NCBI RefSeq assembly: GCF_027887165.1 | Contig: NC_077229.1 | Span: 206,028,753-206,092,752 of the forward strand | DNA: 64,000 nucleotides | DNA from: Monodelphis domestica | Taxonomy: Eukaryota; Chordata; Mammalia; Didelphimorphia; Didelphidae | Reading direction: 5' to 3' | Part shown: piece after piece, positions 12,588 to 24,245 of the stretch | Position numbering within the stretch: position 1 is the stretch's first letter | Layout of the letters: every line of letters starts with the position of its first letter | Notes under the pieces: generated by a model | Seen by the model: the letters and a program-made list of their open reading frames with translations, nothing else | The model's database searches: none | Told to the model about the DNA's origin: nothing | Translations under genes and position numbers: made by a program

Positions 12588-12704
12588 ATCATTTATTAAA
12601 TGAATATAAATATAAATCATTTATTAAATGAATATAAATAGTCATTTATTAAATGAATATAAATTAAATGAATGTAAAAATTCATTTATTAAATGAATAT
12701 AATA
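12588..12704. repeat. AT-rich tandem array with palindromic unit
   Basis: The near-palindrome CATTTATTAAATGAATATAA recurs at about 12590, 12618, 12643 and 12683, spaced 28, 25 and 40 bases apart. Each unit has the self-complementary core TCATTTATTAAATGA (one mismatch around the centre), so it could fold into hairpins. It likely expanded from the TTTATTAAA-type tail of an antisense L2 end. Confidence 0.85.
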
Positions 12705-13625
12705 TCTAAGTGTTGATATACAAAGACAAAACCAAAGGCAATGCCTGCCTTCAAGGAGTATACATTCATTGTCCTGGGACATGCAATGTGTTAACAGATA
12801 AATATGCACATGATTATTTGAGGAAGGAGTGGGCACTAGCAATTACAGAGATCCTTATGGGCATCTCTTGGGGGCATAAGCTCAGACCTGAAAGAAGTCA
12901 GTAATTCTAAGAGGCAGAGGTGAGGAGGAAGTTCATTCCATTCATGGGGGAAATGTGTACAAAGACACAGAGATTAAGGTAGAACATGAATCTTGGGAAC
13001 CTCAAATAGTCTTCTCTGGCTGGAACACAGAGTGAGTGTATAAAGGGGAATTGTATGAAATAAACCTGGAAAAGCTGGGGAATTTGTATTTTATCTCCAA
13101 AGGATTAAGGAGTCACTGAAACTTCTTAAGCAAAAGGGCAATGTGGTCAGACTTGTGCTTCGGGAAGATTATTTTTGGCAGGTTTGTGGAGCATGGATTA
13201 GAGAAGGAGGCAGAATAGAAGTTGGGAATTCGATTAGGAGGCTGTTGCTGTAACAACTCAGGGGATAGCTGATGAGGGCAGAGCCTGATCTATGGTGGTG
13301 GCTATGTGAGTAAAAAGAAGGGATCAAATACAAGGATTGTTGTGGTAGTAGAGACTAGATAGCTGATAGAATATAGTAGGTGAGTGAGAGGAAGAATCTA
13401 GCATGATGCCAAGGATGTAAACCTGGGTGATGGGAAATATGGTAGTAAGTATAAGAAGGGAGGGGAAATCATTTTGAAGATGTTGAATTTGTGATTTCTA
13501 AGAACATCCAGTTGGAGCAGTATAATAGGAGCCTGGTGACTCAGCATTGGAACTCAGGAGAGAGATAATGGGTGGATAGGGATATAGATCTTAGGGTAAT
13601 TTGTCCATATAAAGTGAGATGATGA
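12705..13625 (-). mobile_element. L2 LINE remnant, antisense
   Basis: Plus-strand phrases that are typical reversed L2 occur in order: CTTCAAGGAGTATACATTC, GGAATTTGTATTTTATCTCC, AAGGGCAATGTGGTCAGACT, GGAGGCTGTTGCTGTAAC and AACATCCAGTTGGAGCAG. All frames are broken. It interrupts or abuts the sense L3 copy flanking it. Confidence 0.7.
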
Positions 13626-13697
13626 GGGTAGAAAGAAAGATGGGGGAGACGGATGGAGACAGGAAAAAGGAGACCGAAAAAGAAGACAGAGAGGGGA

Positions 13698-13722
13698 GAC
13701 AGACAGACAGACAGACAGACAA
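13698..13722. repeat. (GACA)n microsatellite
   Basis: About six GACA units in a purine-rich block. Confidence 0.9.
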
Positions 13723-13839
13723 AAGAGAGAGACAGAGAGGAAAGAAACGAATTCAGAATAGAGCTTTGGAGAAGTGCTCTTTTGGCTTGTATCTAATAAA
13801 ATGAAATTGAATAAAGATATCTATAAAGTTCTACACATG

Positions 13840-14160
13840 TGGGATCAGAAAATAAACTTCATGAGAAGTGACTTAAATGGAACATGCTGACCATCTTCAA
13901 GTATTTGAAGGGCTATCATATGAAAAAGTGATTAGATTTCTTTTGCTTGGCCCCTGAGGGCAGAATTAGCAGCAGTGGAAAGAAGTTAAGAGCAGTTTTA
14001 AACTCCTTTCAAGGGAAAGGCTCTTAACAATAAAAACTGTCCAGAAGCAGAATGGATTGTCTCTAGAGACAGTCATTTCTTCATGGGGGTGAGGGTGAGG
14101 GAGGCATTCAAGAAGCAACTAAAGGGCTCATTTGTGAATATTTTAATGGTGACTTCTCTT
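13840..14160 (+). mobile_element. L3/CR1 3' region
   Basis: The order GGGCTATCATATGAAAAAG, TTTTGCTTGGCCCCTGAGGG, CAGAATTAGCAGCAGTGG, CTGTCCAGAAGCAGAATGGA and TTCAAGAAGCAACT is the L3 3' UTR in sense orientation. Its terminal block appears to resume at 14650-14695 after SINE insertions. It could belong to the same original element as the RT remnant at 11250-12235. Confidence 0.75.
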
Positions 14161-14217
14161 TCAGAGAAATAATCAAAATATAGATCTAGAGTTAGAAAGG
14201 TCCTCAGAGGACATCTA

Positions 14218-14480
14218 GGAAAGCAGGGAACAAGTCTCTACTACATGCCAGGCATTGTGCCAAATGTTTTACAAATATAATCTCAGTTAATCCCTTCAAA
14301 AGCCTGAGCGGTAAGTGCTATTAATATCCCCATTTTACAGCTCAGGTAACTGAGGCAAACAGAAGTTAAGCCACTTCCTCAGGATCACATAGCTAGTAAG
14401 TATCTGAGACAGAATTTGAATTCATGTCTGCCTGACTCCAAGCTTACCACTCTATTCATGGCCACATCTAGCTGTATCTA
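14218..14480 (-). mobile_element. MIR SINE, antisense
   Basis: CTACTACATGCCAGGCATTG, CCCATTTTACAGCTCAGGTA, ACTGAGGCAAACAGAAGTTA, CATAGCTAGTAAGTATCTGA and CTGCCTGACTCCAAGC give a full-length reversed MIR, including its L2-like tail. Confidence 0.9.
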
Positions 14481-14487
14481 GTCCAAT

Positions 14488-14645
14488 ATCATAATTTTAT
14501 AGATTAGGAAACAGATGCCAAGAGAAATTAAGTAATTTGCTCAAAATTCCTCAGGTACTAAGCATCAGAGGCAAAATTCAAACCCAGGTTCTCTGAAACC
14601 AGAGTCAGTACTCATTCCCCTTCGTTACATTGCCTTCTGTTGTCT
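14488..14645 (-). mobile_element. MIR/THER1-like SINE, antisense
   Basis: TTTTATAGATTAGGAAACAG, GAAATTAAGTAATTTGCTCA and ATTCAAACCCAGGTTCTCTG are reversed core and head blocks. It sits directly after the preceding MIR and before the L3 tail. Confidence 0.7.
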
Positions 14646-14698
14646 ATACATTTCTTTGACTAGATGACCTGTAAGGTCCCTTTTAACTCTATTATCTT
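14646..14698 (+). mobile_element. L3-type terminal block
   Basis: TTTGACTAGATGACCTGTAA followed by GGTCCCTTTTAACTCTATTA is the conserved 3' end of L3 (and of SINEs that borrowed it), separated by SINEs from the L3 body ending near 14160. Confidence 0.55.
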
Positions 14699-14699
14699 C

Positions 14700-14885
14700 T
14701 TTAAAAAAAAAAAAAAAACCCTTACCTTCTGTCTTAGAACTAATACTATGTATTGGCTCCAAAGTGGAAGAGCAGTTAGGGCTAGCAATGAGGGTTGTGA
14801 CTTGACCAGGGTCACACAGCTAGGAAGTGTCTGAATTCACATTTGAATCCAGGACCTTACCTACTGAGCCAACTAGGATCTATGA
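14700..14885 (-). mobile_element. SINE1-type SINE, antisense
   Basis: An A-run and CCCTTACCTTCTGTCTTAGA mark the reversed 3' end. AAGAGCAGTTAGGGCTAGC, ACCAGGGTCACACAGCTAGG and TTGAATCCAGGACCTTACCT complete the core and head. Confidence 0.9.
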
Positions 14886-15334
14886 TCTTCTAACATTAGC
14901 CCCTCTAACTACAGAATCCTCCAATCCTATGAAGATTTAATGACAGTAAACAAAGTGCCTGCCATATGAAAGGCATGGTGCTAAAGTGTATAAAGGCAAA
15001 AACAAAACAGCCTACAAGGAAATATTACTATGAGAAGGGCAGAGTTTTTGAGCTATTTTTCTGGTAGTTGGCATATATAAGGTTCTGCCCATATTCTTAT
15101 TCCTTTTCTACCTTGTGACATTGTTATGTCAAAACTTTCAAAAAACATGACTAGGATTAGAGGTTCAGTCTTTTGCCTGGAAAGGAGCAGAGTAGATTGG
15201 CCCTATTTAGGAATTGAATCCATGTTCTAATCCACAGAGCCACCTACTTACTGTGTAAAGGATCAAGGAATGACAGATCTGATATATCTTTTTTTTCCCC
15301 AACCTGTAACTCAAATTTGGCATCTCCTTCAATT

Positions 15335-15492
15335 ATTATTTATAAAGCAATAACAATCTTGATCAATTGTACATGTAAAACCAATGGAATTGCTCACTGA
15401 CTCTGGGTGGGGTTGGGAGGAGAGGAGGGAAAGAACATGATTCATGTAACCATGGAAAATTTTTCTTAAATCAATAAAAAAAATTTTTTTAA
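15335..15492 (+). mobile_element. L1 3'-end fragment
   Basis: GTACATGTAAAACCAATGGA, ATTGCTCACTGACTC, a GGGTGGGGTTGGGAGGAGAG purine block, ATGTAACCATGGAAAA, then AATCAATAAAAAAAATTTTT match the 3' UTR and tail of marsupial L1. Only about 150 bases remain, so it is a heavily 5'-truncated copy. Confidence 0.7.
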
Positions 15493-15689
15493 ACACACAA
15501 AAAATGGCAACATTATTCTGAGAAGGGGTCCATAGGTTTCATCAGATTATTTAAAAAGAGCTATAATGTAAATAAAAGTTAAGCACATAGCATTTATTTT
15601 ATCAGTTCTGGCTTATATTAGGTAAGTGGGTCGTTTTTCAGTGTGTGATTTCAGGAGAATATAGAAACACTCTTACCACCGCCATCACC

Positions 15690-15800
15690 ATCAACAAAGC
15701 TAGCATTTATATAGAGTTTTAAGGTTTGCAAAGCTCTTTATACATGTTATTTTATTTGTCTTTCACAAAACCTTTATTATATGATTTAAAGGAAAGGCAA
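15690..15800 (-). mobile_element. MIR fragment
   Basis: AGCATTTATATAGAGTTTTA, AAGGTTTGCAAAGCTCTTTA and TACATGTTATTTTATTTG form the reversed outer part of a MIR. Confidence 0.6.
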
Positions 15801-16149
15801 GCTATACATAAAAGAGATGTGTGGTTTCATTTCTTAAATTTTCTTTTTCCTGTTTTACTGTTCATTCTTTTTCATTCTCACTTTATCTAATCCCTCTTCT
15901 AGGATCACTAAGTCAAATCTCTTTCTATATATCCCAAATCAAACCAAATATTCTTTCAGCAATATCTAAAGGTCAGCATCCCTGCTCCTTCCTTCACCAC
16001 ACCAAGGCCAATTTTCCAACCCCTTTAGGAGCATAGTTGTTATTCCTTTGTTGCAGACCAAAAAAGGAAATTATTACTTTGATATTTAAGTTCAGGATTT
16101 TAAAGAGAATTTAAAAAAAAAAGAAAATTAGGTTCAGGGAAGTAAATGA

Positions 16150-16285
16150 CTTGATTCCAAGAAATTAATTCATTTACCCATGGTCATATGCCTAATCATT
16201 AATATCAGTAGTGTCAGAGGTAAGATTGGAATCCAGATTTCCATAGTAAAAGTTCAGTATTCTTGCTGCTATGCCATGATGGGGG
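16150..16285 (-). mobile_element. MIR/SINE core fragment, antisense
   Basis: TTACCCATGGTCATATGCC, AGGTAAGATTGGAATCCAG and TCTTGCTGCTATGCC are reversed core and head remnants. Confidence 0.5.
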
Positions 16286-16476
16286 CGGGGGAGGAAGCCC
16301 GACATAAAGAGTATAAAGTCATTTACTACTATAAAGAGTTAAATAAACATGAGCTATTACTATTATTATCAAACTCCCACTCCAGGATCTTAATGGGCCC
16401 ATAATGTTAGGGGTATTGGGACTTCCATCAGTGGTTTGAATCATAACCCTTGTCCAGCCCCCTTTCACCCCAATTG

Positions 16477-16667
<191 letters not shown>

Positions 16668-16838
16668 CCTTCTTTTCCAAGGCAGAAGAACAGCAACGGC
16701 TAGGCAATTAAATTTAAGTAAGTTGCTCAGGGTCACACAGCTAGGAAGTATCTGAGGTCAGGTTTGAAACCAGGTCTTCTGTCCTCCAGACTCTAGGCCT
16801 GGCTCTCTATCCATTGAGCCACTTGGATATCCTGTTCA
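16668..16838 (-). mobile_element. SINE1-type SINE, antisense
   Basis: CAAGGCAGAAGAACAGCAAC, AAGTTGCTCAGGGTCACACA, GCTAGGAAGTATCTGAGG and CTATCCATTGAGCCACTTGG give the reversed core and head; the 3' tail has become the TTTC repeat. Confidence 0.9.
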
Positions 16839-17119
16839 TGTCTTTCTGTAAGTCCCCCACAGAAGATCTCACTTATTCATTGATTGCCTTCCTGTTACCC
16901 TCTGAAGATTTCATGGTTATGCAGTACTTGTTTGCCACATGTTACTTACTCTTATTACAGCACTAACTTTTTTTTAAGTGCCTTCAATGATGCCTTTTAC
17001 ACCACTATTCATGCATGTCCTTATTGGTAATATGCTATAGCATTTTTTAATATTCAGCATTGTCCTTTAGATATCCTGAAATCTTGACTCTTCCAAGATC
17101 CTGAAATTCCACAATTATA

Positions 17120-17350
17120 GTCATATAATAATAATAACAATTAATATTTACATAGCAACTGAGTGTTGGCAAATCACTTCACATATATTGTCTCATATTA
17201 TCCTCATAACAATCCTGTGAAGTAGATGCTATCAGATGAGGAAACTGAGGCTAGGAAATGACTTGCCTAGGTCAAAATGCTATTCAGTGTTAAAACAAGA
17301 TTCAGCTGTATATTTCCTTACTCTAAGTCTAGCCCTCTAACTATGCTGCC
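17120..17350 (-). mobile_element. MIR SINE, antisense
   Basis: ATATTGTCTCATATTATCCT, CATAACAATCCTGTGAAGTA, GATGAGGAAACTGAGGCTAG and AATGACTTGCCTAGGTC are typical reversed MIR blocks in order. Confidence 0.9.
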
Positions 17351-17984
17351 AAATTGTTTCTTTAACATAGCATCACAAAAAAGAATATTACTGTTTTTAA
17401 AAAAAGATGAGATTTTGTGGAAGCCAACAGCTTAACATCATTGAAAAATGCCATTCAGTTTCCCAAATGGAACCTGGCCCATCACTTCCTTTGGTTCCAT
17501 TATGGGCCAACTACATTTTCTACTAGCAGGGTTGGTCCAAGCAACATGTAGTCATGATCCAATTAGAGATACTATTAGTTTAATTTAATGTCCTAACTTG
17601 GGGAATGTATACCAGGATTCCTGTTATATTTTTAATCCCTAGCTGTTAAATTCCCATTTAAGTTGCCATACCCCTGACCATAACTCCTTATGTTGTCTGG
17701 TTTTCTCATCAAAGAAAGGACTATAGTCAGGACTTTCCCCCAACACTTCCCCATGAATTCACTTTTCAGCTCAATTTCCCACCCTTGATTATTGAAAAAC
17801 TTTGGGGAAGTGTGTCTCCCTTATAGAAAGACTAGGAACCCCTGCAGCAGTCTAGATCTAGATCTCCTGAAATTATATAGTTCCTGAGAACACTACAGAC
17901 TATATCAACCAAACATGGAAAGTCTTGGCATTTGGTATTGGGAGTGAGGTTGAAGACTGACATTAGTGGAAAAAAAAAAAAGAA
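17351..17984. other. Spacer, nothing recognised
   Basis: No repeat family or coding signal seen; a poly-A run precedes the next SINE. Confidence 0.5.
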
Positions 17985-18160
17985 ACAGGGGGTAGCTAGG
18001 TGGTTCAATGTATTGAGAGCCAGGCCTCTAGACAGGAGGTCCCAGTTTCAAATCTGGCCTCAGACACTTCCTAGCTGTGTGATCCTAGGCAAGTCAATTA
18101 ATTCCCATTGCTTAGCCTTACCGCTCTTCTGCCTTAGAACCAATCCAGGACCCTCACATG
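17985..18160 (+). mobile_element. SINE1-type SINE, 3'-truncated
   Basis: GGGGGTAGCTAGGTGGTTCA, GAGAGCCAGGCCTCTAGACA, CAAATCTGGCCTCAGACACT, TAGCTGTGTGATCCTAGGCA and CGCTCTTCTGCCTTAGAACC are close to consensus. The copy stops before the usual AAGACAGAAGG end. Confidence 0.92.
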
Positions 18161-19195
18161 TGACTCTGCATTCTTGAGGTCATGATGTCATAGAGGTTCG
18201 GCTATCTCAAGTGTGGGTTGATTCTGCCAGGTCACATTGAATGAGTTAGGGTCCTAGTGTCAGATACTGGGGCACAGCTACAAAGGAGAAATAGTTATAC
18301 AACTGAGGGGTTTGGAGAGTTGGATCTCTCCTTCATCCTTTCTATTTGTTCCAACCTTGCCTGTTTATGGGTTAGTGAATGCAGCAAAAAATGATCTCCT
18401 TCTTGCCTCAATAGCTTGTTTCTTAGCAGTCTCTGAAGGATAGAGGAAAAATTTCTTTCTGCAATCCAAAGTCTATATGTTCTCATCATCATTGACTCAA
18501 TTTTGGGGGTGCCACAACTTGTAAAGGTAAAGAACAATTTAAAATCAAGAGGGACCTGCTGTGAAATAATAGGAATTTAACCTTTATTATCCAGTCACAT
18601 AGTCCTTTATTACAATTTTTTTCTGAGACCTTTTGTTCTGCAAAGAACTGGGTGGTGGTGCAGAGGTGGGAAGGGGAATATTACATTGTTCTTCCTCCTT
18701 TCCAGATAGTTAGAAAGTAATGAGGTATGAATCAATAATTACAATGTTAAGAGGTTCTTGACATCTGACTCCAGAATCTGTATTCTTTCCATTATGCTAT
18801 CCTGTTTCACCTGTATACCATGTAGTTACCTATAGAGGAAAGATAGGGCTATCCATCCACCTCTGGCAACTGAAAGATCCCTCTTCATGCTCCTTTGAAC
18901 CAACAAGGATAATACCTGATGTTGACAATGCTGCTGGAGACTGAGCCCCACAGTTCCATCCTCTGAAGTTTACCAAGGCTCTCTCTTACCCTAACCTGCC
19001 CAAAGTCATCCCCCTAGCTTCTAAAGAGAATGTGAAGATACTTGCTTCTAGTCTTCCCTTTCTGATTTAAGAGCAAATTAGACACCTTTTCACTGAGCTG
19101 TTAGAGCCAACAAATCAAAGATGGAGCATATGGGATTCTTCCATAGAGTATTTCATTCTTTAACAATGTTCACTTAATCATACATCAGTCACTTT
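18161..19195. other. Spacer, no gene recognised
   Basis: An 80-codon minus frame at 18295-18537 has some charged residues but no motif I recognise and no clear splice context. No known repeat is visible. Confidence 0.4.
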
Positions 19196-19335
19196 GAGTG
19201 AATGAAAAACATTTATTATGTGTTAGCTATGTACTAGGTAGTTTGCTAAGTTCTAGAAATACAAACACAAAATGGGATGGTCTCTGCCCTTCTGGAGCTT
19301 CCTTTGTCATAGAGCAAGACAACAGGAAAAAGAGG
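19196..19335 (-). mobile_element. L2-type 3' end, antisense
   Basis: GAAAAACATTTATTATGTGT, TAGGTAGTTTGCTAAGTTCT and TCTCTGCCCTTCTGGAGCTT are the reversed L2 end. Confidence 0.6.
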
Positions 19336-19934
19336 AGAGGCCAAGGAAGGGGGTTTTGGCCTGTGAAGTCACTGGGAGGGTGAATTTATATATATATACA
19401 GCAATTAGCTGGCAAATCCTTCCTGAAGAAAGAGATAATTAATTTGATTATTGTTCCTACAATAAGAGGTAGAAAACAAGGTGCAATGTGGAAAAGGGTA
19501 GGCAGGGGACAAGGTGACCTGGACTGATGAATAGTTGGGATGTAAAAGTGAACTGGGATCGGGGGTCTGGGGAAAGTTAGATCTAGAAGACTAAGGGGGC
19601 TGGTTTTTGTTCACTTAATAATGAATCAAGACAGTTTGGCCCTCAAGGTAGAAATTCCAAAGATGAGTGGATTTACTTTTCCAGGAGCTAGGGGTCTGGT
19701 TTCAAATGTCTGATTTACTTTCTAGTGTTGATTCAGGTGAGGAGAAGCAAGGTATCAGCATCAGGCAGATGACCTCTTTGACTGGTTGACTGACTAGCTG
19801 GGTCATAGAGTCGAAGTAAAAAGATAACACTGAGAGTTTCATTCAGGTATGGGTGGCTGCTTTCTAACTGAGCTTACTGGATTTTGATGGTGTAACTGCT
19901 ATGACTGAATATCTTGCTTGGCTGAAAGGTTTAT

Positions 19935-20130
19935 CTTTTATCCCATTAGGAAGAAGTACTAGATTTTGAGTCAGAGGACCTAAGTTCCAATCTCTCTTCT
20001 GGCACTTCCAGTGTGGCCATCAGCAAGTTGTTTATCCTCTCTGGGTCTCAGTTCCCTCTAAAGAATACAGAAGTTTCATTGAATGACTTCTAAGGTCCTT
20101 TCATACTCTAAATCTATGATTCAGGGCATA
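19935..20130 (+). mobile_element. THER1-type SINE
   Basis: TTTTGAGTCAGAGGACCTAA (head), CACTTCCAGTGTGGCCATC (core) and ATGACTTCTAAGGTCCTTTC with ATACTCTAAATCTATGATTC (tail) are in sense order. The tail resembles the L3 end seen at 14646 and 56890. Confidence 0.8.
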
Positions 20131-20536
20131 GTCACAAAACCTTCTAAACCAAATCTAAACCGGACTTTTCATGTGGTACCAAGAAATCTCTTTGGAGTTC
20201 TTTTTTACTGGTTTCAGACCAGAAATGGATGTAGATTTACTAGCCATCTTCTGGAGAAAACATGAGCTCACAATTTTTGCCATGCTACTTCACAGATTAA
20301 AAGGTTTGGATGGAGACTGGGAGTCTGAGAATTTTGCCATCTTGACTTAACCATCCATCACTGCAATAAAAACTAGGAAATTCTGATAAATAGGGATTAC
20401 TCTCTGAACAACCAAATAAAGAAGGAAGGGAATAAGCTATGTCCTGAGAAGAAGCTGGGAACCATTTTTGTTATTTGTTTTATTTTGTTTTTCCCAAAGA
20501 CAAGCCAATGCATTGGTTTGGAGGAGAGACTGGCAG

Positions 20537-21095
<559 letters not shown>

Positions 21096-22305
21096 TCCTC
21101 CCCCATTTCTAAGACTTTAAATCATAGAAAGGTTGCTGATTTGCTTTAACTAAGGGATCTTCTTTTCCTGAGTACCCTAAACCCATCTAATCACATCTAG
21201 GACCCAAAAAATAATGAAAAGTGGGACCAGGAGCAGTCTCATCTCAAGGATATGCTGGCAACAGTGCTTACAAACCAACTATTATGGAATCCCTTGTATT
21301 TCTCATCTCAGGAAATGCTGTTTCTAGACCAGTTCATTAGGAAAATATCTAACTGTGATCTAGACCACATCTTATGGGTAGGAGGAAAGTGAAACACAAT
21401 TTTCATAGAATGTCATTCTGTGTGGCCAGGAGTCTATGAAAAACTGAATCAATGCTGCCTGTTAATTAATAAGTGAACATTATATGCCATGCTGTGTGTA
21501 AATGAGGGACAAGTTAAAAACTTTCCATGATTTTCATAGTTCCAATGAGAGAATGATTTCTGTTAGGAGAGTTCCTTGGAGCCATGAAATTTGAGGTCCA
21601 AAGAAGGCTTTCAAACAGTTCCCACAATAATATCTGGGTTTATTTTTGAATGTTTTTATGGCATTCAAAGATTCTAAACCCAGGCATTTCTGAAGCCACC
21701 CACCTGCAACAGATGTAGGCAAATTAGCTAAAAATATGTCTGGGCCCTTTCAATTCATAGAACTACAGAACGTTACTGCTGAAAGGATTTATAAAGATCA
21801 TCTTTTAACATCCTTATGGCTGTTAATAAACACTCATCTTGGTATAAGGAATCAAAAGTGAGCTCAGCCAGTACAAATAGATTCAGGCTAAATCTAGAAA
21901 AGCTTCCTCAATGTGTACTTCTCCAATTCTGGTGTAATGTATGGGCTTTGTTCATGATTCAATTAGACACAGATACTTCTAAAGATACACATTTTCTCTA
22001 ATGATGAAACAAGGGGAGAAAGACCCAGGCCCAAGTTACTCTGATATTATCCTTTCTTTTATTCCATCTGTCTACCTGTTATTCATTCTTGTTCTGCTTA
22101 CTACCTTTCTCTATCCTGCCAAAAACTCTAGCATAATCAGCCTCTTTTCAATTTAACTATTTTCTCCAAAATTCTAGCAAGACTGGAATATCCCAGGACA
22201 ATCTCTCATATATAAAGTACAAAATACTTTCTGGACCCTCTTTTTCTTTCTATTTCTTTGGTGCCTCATTATTCTTATAATATCAACATATCTCCATTGT
22301 CCAGG
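21096..22305. other. Spacer, nothing recognised
   Basis: AT-rich non-repeat sequence with no coding or RNA signal seen, apart from a possible decayed L2/MIR scrap near 21430-21500. Confidence 0.4.
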
Positions 22306-22307
22306 GA

Positions 22308-22430
22308 CCTCATTTTAGTACATGATGAATCTGAGGACCAGAGAGAATAAATAATTCTCCTAATATCATAGAGTTGGTTAGTGGCAAATCTGGGACAAGA
22401 ATGTTTGATCTTCCTACTATTATTCAATGG
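22308..22430 (-). mobile_element. MIR-like SINE fragment, antisense
   Basis: CTCATTTTAGTACATGATGA, ATCATAGAGTTGGTTAGTGG and CAAATCTGGGACAAGAATG are reversed MIR core blocks. Confidence 0.65.
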
Positions 22431-22479
22431 GACAATTTTCCTAGATGTTTAAAATATTCCTTCGAAGACAATGCTGTAT

Positions 22480-22962
22480 ATGTTAGCAAGGAACAAAAAA
22501 ATTGGAAACAAATTAGATGCCCATTGATTGAAGAATGACCAAACACATTGCAGTGCAGAAATGTCCTGTAAGAAATGAAGAATATTATAAATAGGGAGAA
22601 GTATGGAGAAAGGTACATGGACTAATGCAGATTGAAGTAAGCAAAGCCAAGAAAGCAATATACACATTGGCTATAACAGTGTAGATGGAATGAACAAAAA
22701 TCACAAAGCAACTGAAAATGAGTATTGCAATAGTATAAAGAGCTAGCTTGGACTCAAAGTATAAATATGAAAAAATACCTCTGCCTACTCCTTTGTAGAG
22801 ATGGAGCATAGGGGCTGGCCATTGGTATAAAATATTATATGTATAGTCAGATATTTTTAGTGTATTGATTGGTTTTGTGATTTGTTTTCTCTTCATCTTT
22901 TCCTGTTTTTTCTTCTTCTTGCACTTTAGGAGCATAAAGCCAAAAAATAAAATAAATTTTTA
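22480..22962 (+). mobile_element. Older L1 3'-end fragment
   Basis: AATTGGAAACAAATTAGATG, CCCATTGATTGAAGAATGAC, AGTAAGCAAAGCCAAGAAAG, CAATATACACATTGGCTATA and GTGTATTGATTGGTTTTGTG correspond to the ORF2 C-terminus and 3' UTR of an older marsupial L1 group, as also seen at 57340-57770. Frames are broken. Confidence 0.75.
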
Positions 22963-22964
22963 TA

Positions 22965-23019
22965 CATTTATTTTTAAACCCTTACTTTCTGTCTTAGAAT
23001 CAATATTAAGTATTGATTA
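22965..23019 (-). mobile_element. SINE1-type SINE, 3' part (split copy)
   Basis: AAACCCTTACTTTCTGTCTT and AGAATCAATATTAAGTATTG are the reversed 3' end of SINE1. The copy stops in mid-element at 23019 and resumes at 24083, with an LTR element between. Confidence 0.85.
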
Positions 23020-24082
23020 TGTAAGGTAGGATGAGAGACACTCCAATTTGAACAGAGAGCAGTCTCTAACAGAGAAAATTTCTACAGGGAAAATGGGGGA
23101 GGTGCAAGAAGAAAAACTGAAAGTTCCAGGAGGGAACCAGAAGCTTGGAGAACTTCAACTGGTGACTTCATTTCTCTTCCAGCTGGGATCCAGAGAGAAG
23201 AGGCAGATCTCCTAGGATGAGAAGAAACTTGAGTCTCTCTGAAGATCAACTGTTTCCCTTTGAATACCTGGATACCTCTCACTCAGCTCTCAATAACAGA
23301 AGTCAGAGCCATCATTGGTTATTGTGGACTGGGACTTTGAAGGAATGTCTGCAGAGATCCCTTTTCAAAGATATCATTCTCCATCTCTCTCCCTAGTCTG
23401 TTTCTGGGCTCCTGTATTTAAAGCTAGTTAGCTTAGAAGTAGGGATCAGCTGGTGGCAGACATGAAGAGGAATCAAAGCTGAGAAAGCCTTTAACCCCTA
23501 AACTTTGGAGGACCAATTTGCCAGAGGGGATAAGTGTAGGGCCTCCTGTACCCCCATTTTATCTACTTGATACCCATTACTACTCCTTCCCTATTTGAAC
23601 CCAAATAAATTATCTGCTGCTTTAGATTTGGGTCTGACTAGTTTTTAATATTAGGAAAGGGGACTAAAGATTTGGGGAGAGTCATACCTCTCCCCAAAAG
23701 GGGGGCTTAGCCTCTGGATCCCAGTAATCCAAATTAGCAGACCCAAGGAACAAACATTTCTCCTGGGCTGTGGAGTATCCCCTAAGATCCTAAAGGGAAT
23801 TGGCAGTTGGTATCCCTGAGGAAACCAGAGACAGAAGAGTTCATCCTGCCTCTCAAGAATAGCTTGGACCTCAAGGGGTGCCTTGTGATATCTTACTAAG
23901 GCTTTCCCCTCTAGTTCTTGTCCTCCATCTCCCAGAACCACTCTCTGAGGAGACATACTCCTTCTTCCAAGATGACAAGACTTGGTTACCTCCCCCTCAA
24001 AAGGAAGAGAGGGGAAGAACAATCTCTCAACCCTCTTTCCCCATTTCCCTCTCTCCCTCCATCCTCCCTGTTCCCCTTTACA
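23020..24082 (+). mobile_element. LTR element inserted in a SINE1
   Basis: The insert starts TGTAAGG and ends CCTTTACA, an imperfect terminal inverted repeat of LTR type. It lies between the two halves of one SINE1, with a near 4-bp duplication (ATTA at 23016-23019, ATTG at 24083-24086). A TATA-like TATTTAAAG lies near 23415 and AATAAA near 23605, so transcription would run on the plus strand. At 1063 bases it is long for a solo LTR, and about 450 bases follow the polyadenylation signal. It may therefore be a long-U5 LTR or an LTR with a little internal sequence. Frames inside it (for example 23651-24094 minus) show no retroviral motif. Confidence 0.7.
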
Positions 24083-24245
24083 ATTGTAAGGCAAAAGAGC
24101 AATAAGAGCTGGTCAATAACAGTTGGGGTTAAGTGACTTGCCCTGGATCACAGAAAGTGTCTGAACTAGGTCCTCATATTTGAACAAGGTCCTCATGATT
24201 CTAGGCCTAGTGCTCTATCCTCTGAGCTACCTAGTTACCCCTAAG
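24083..24245 (-). mobile_element. SINE1-type SINE, 5' part (split copy)
   Basis: GGCAAAAGAGCAATAAGAGC, GGTTAAGTGACTTGCCCTGG, TCACAGAAAGTGTCTGAACT and CCTCTGAGCTACCTAGTTAC complete the reversed core and head of the SINE begun at 22965. A short internal duplication around GGTCCTCAT is visible. Confidence 0.85.

Noticed and set aside
12588..12704. Spaced palindromic repeats considered as a CRISPR-like array
   Set aside because: Irregular spacing, repetitive AT spacers and a vertebrate context; it is a degenerate tandem repeat.
18295..18537. 80-codon minus-strand frame with charged residues
   Set aside because: No domain recognised and no convincing donor or acceptor; too little to call a gene.
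23651..24094. 147-codon minus-strand frame
   Set aside because: Lies inside the LTR element on the strand opposite its polyadenylation signal, with no retroviral motif.
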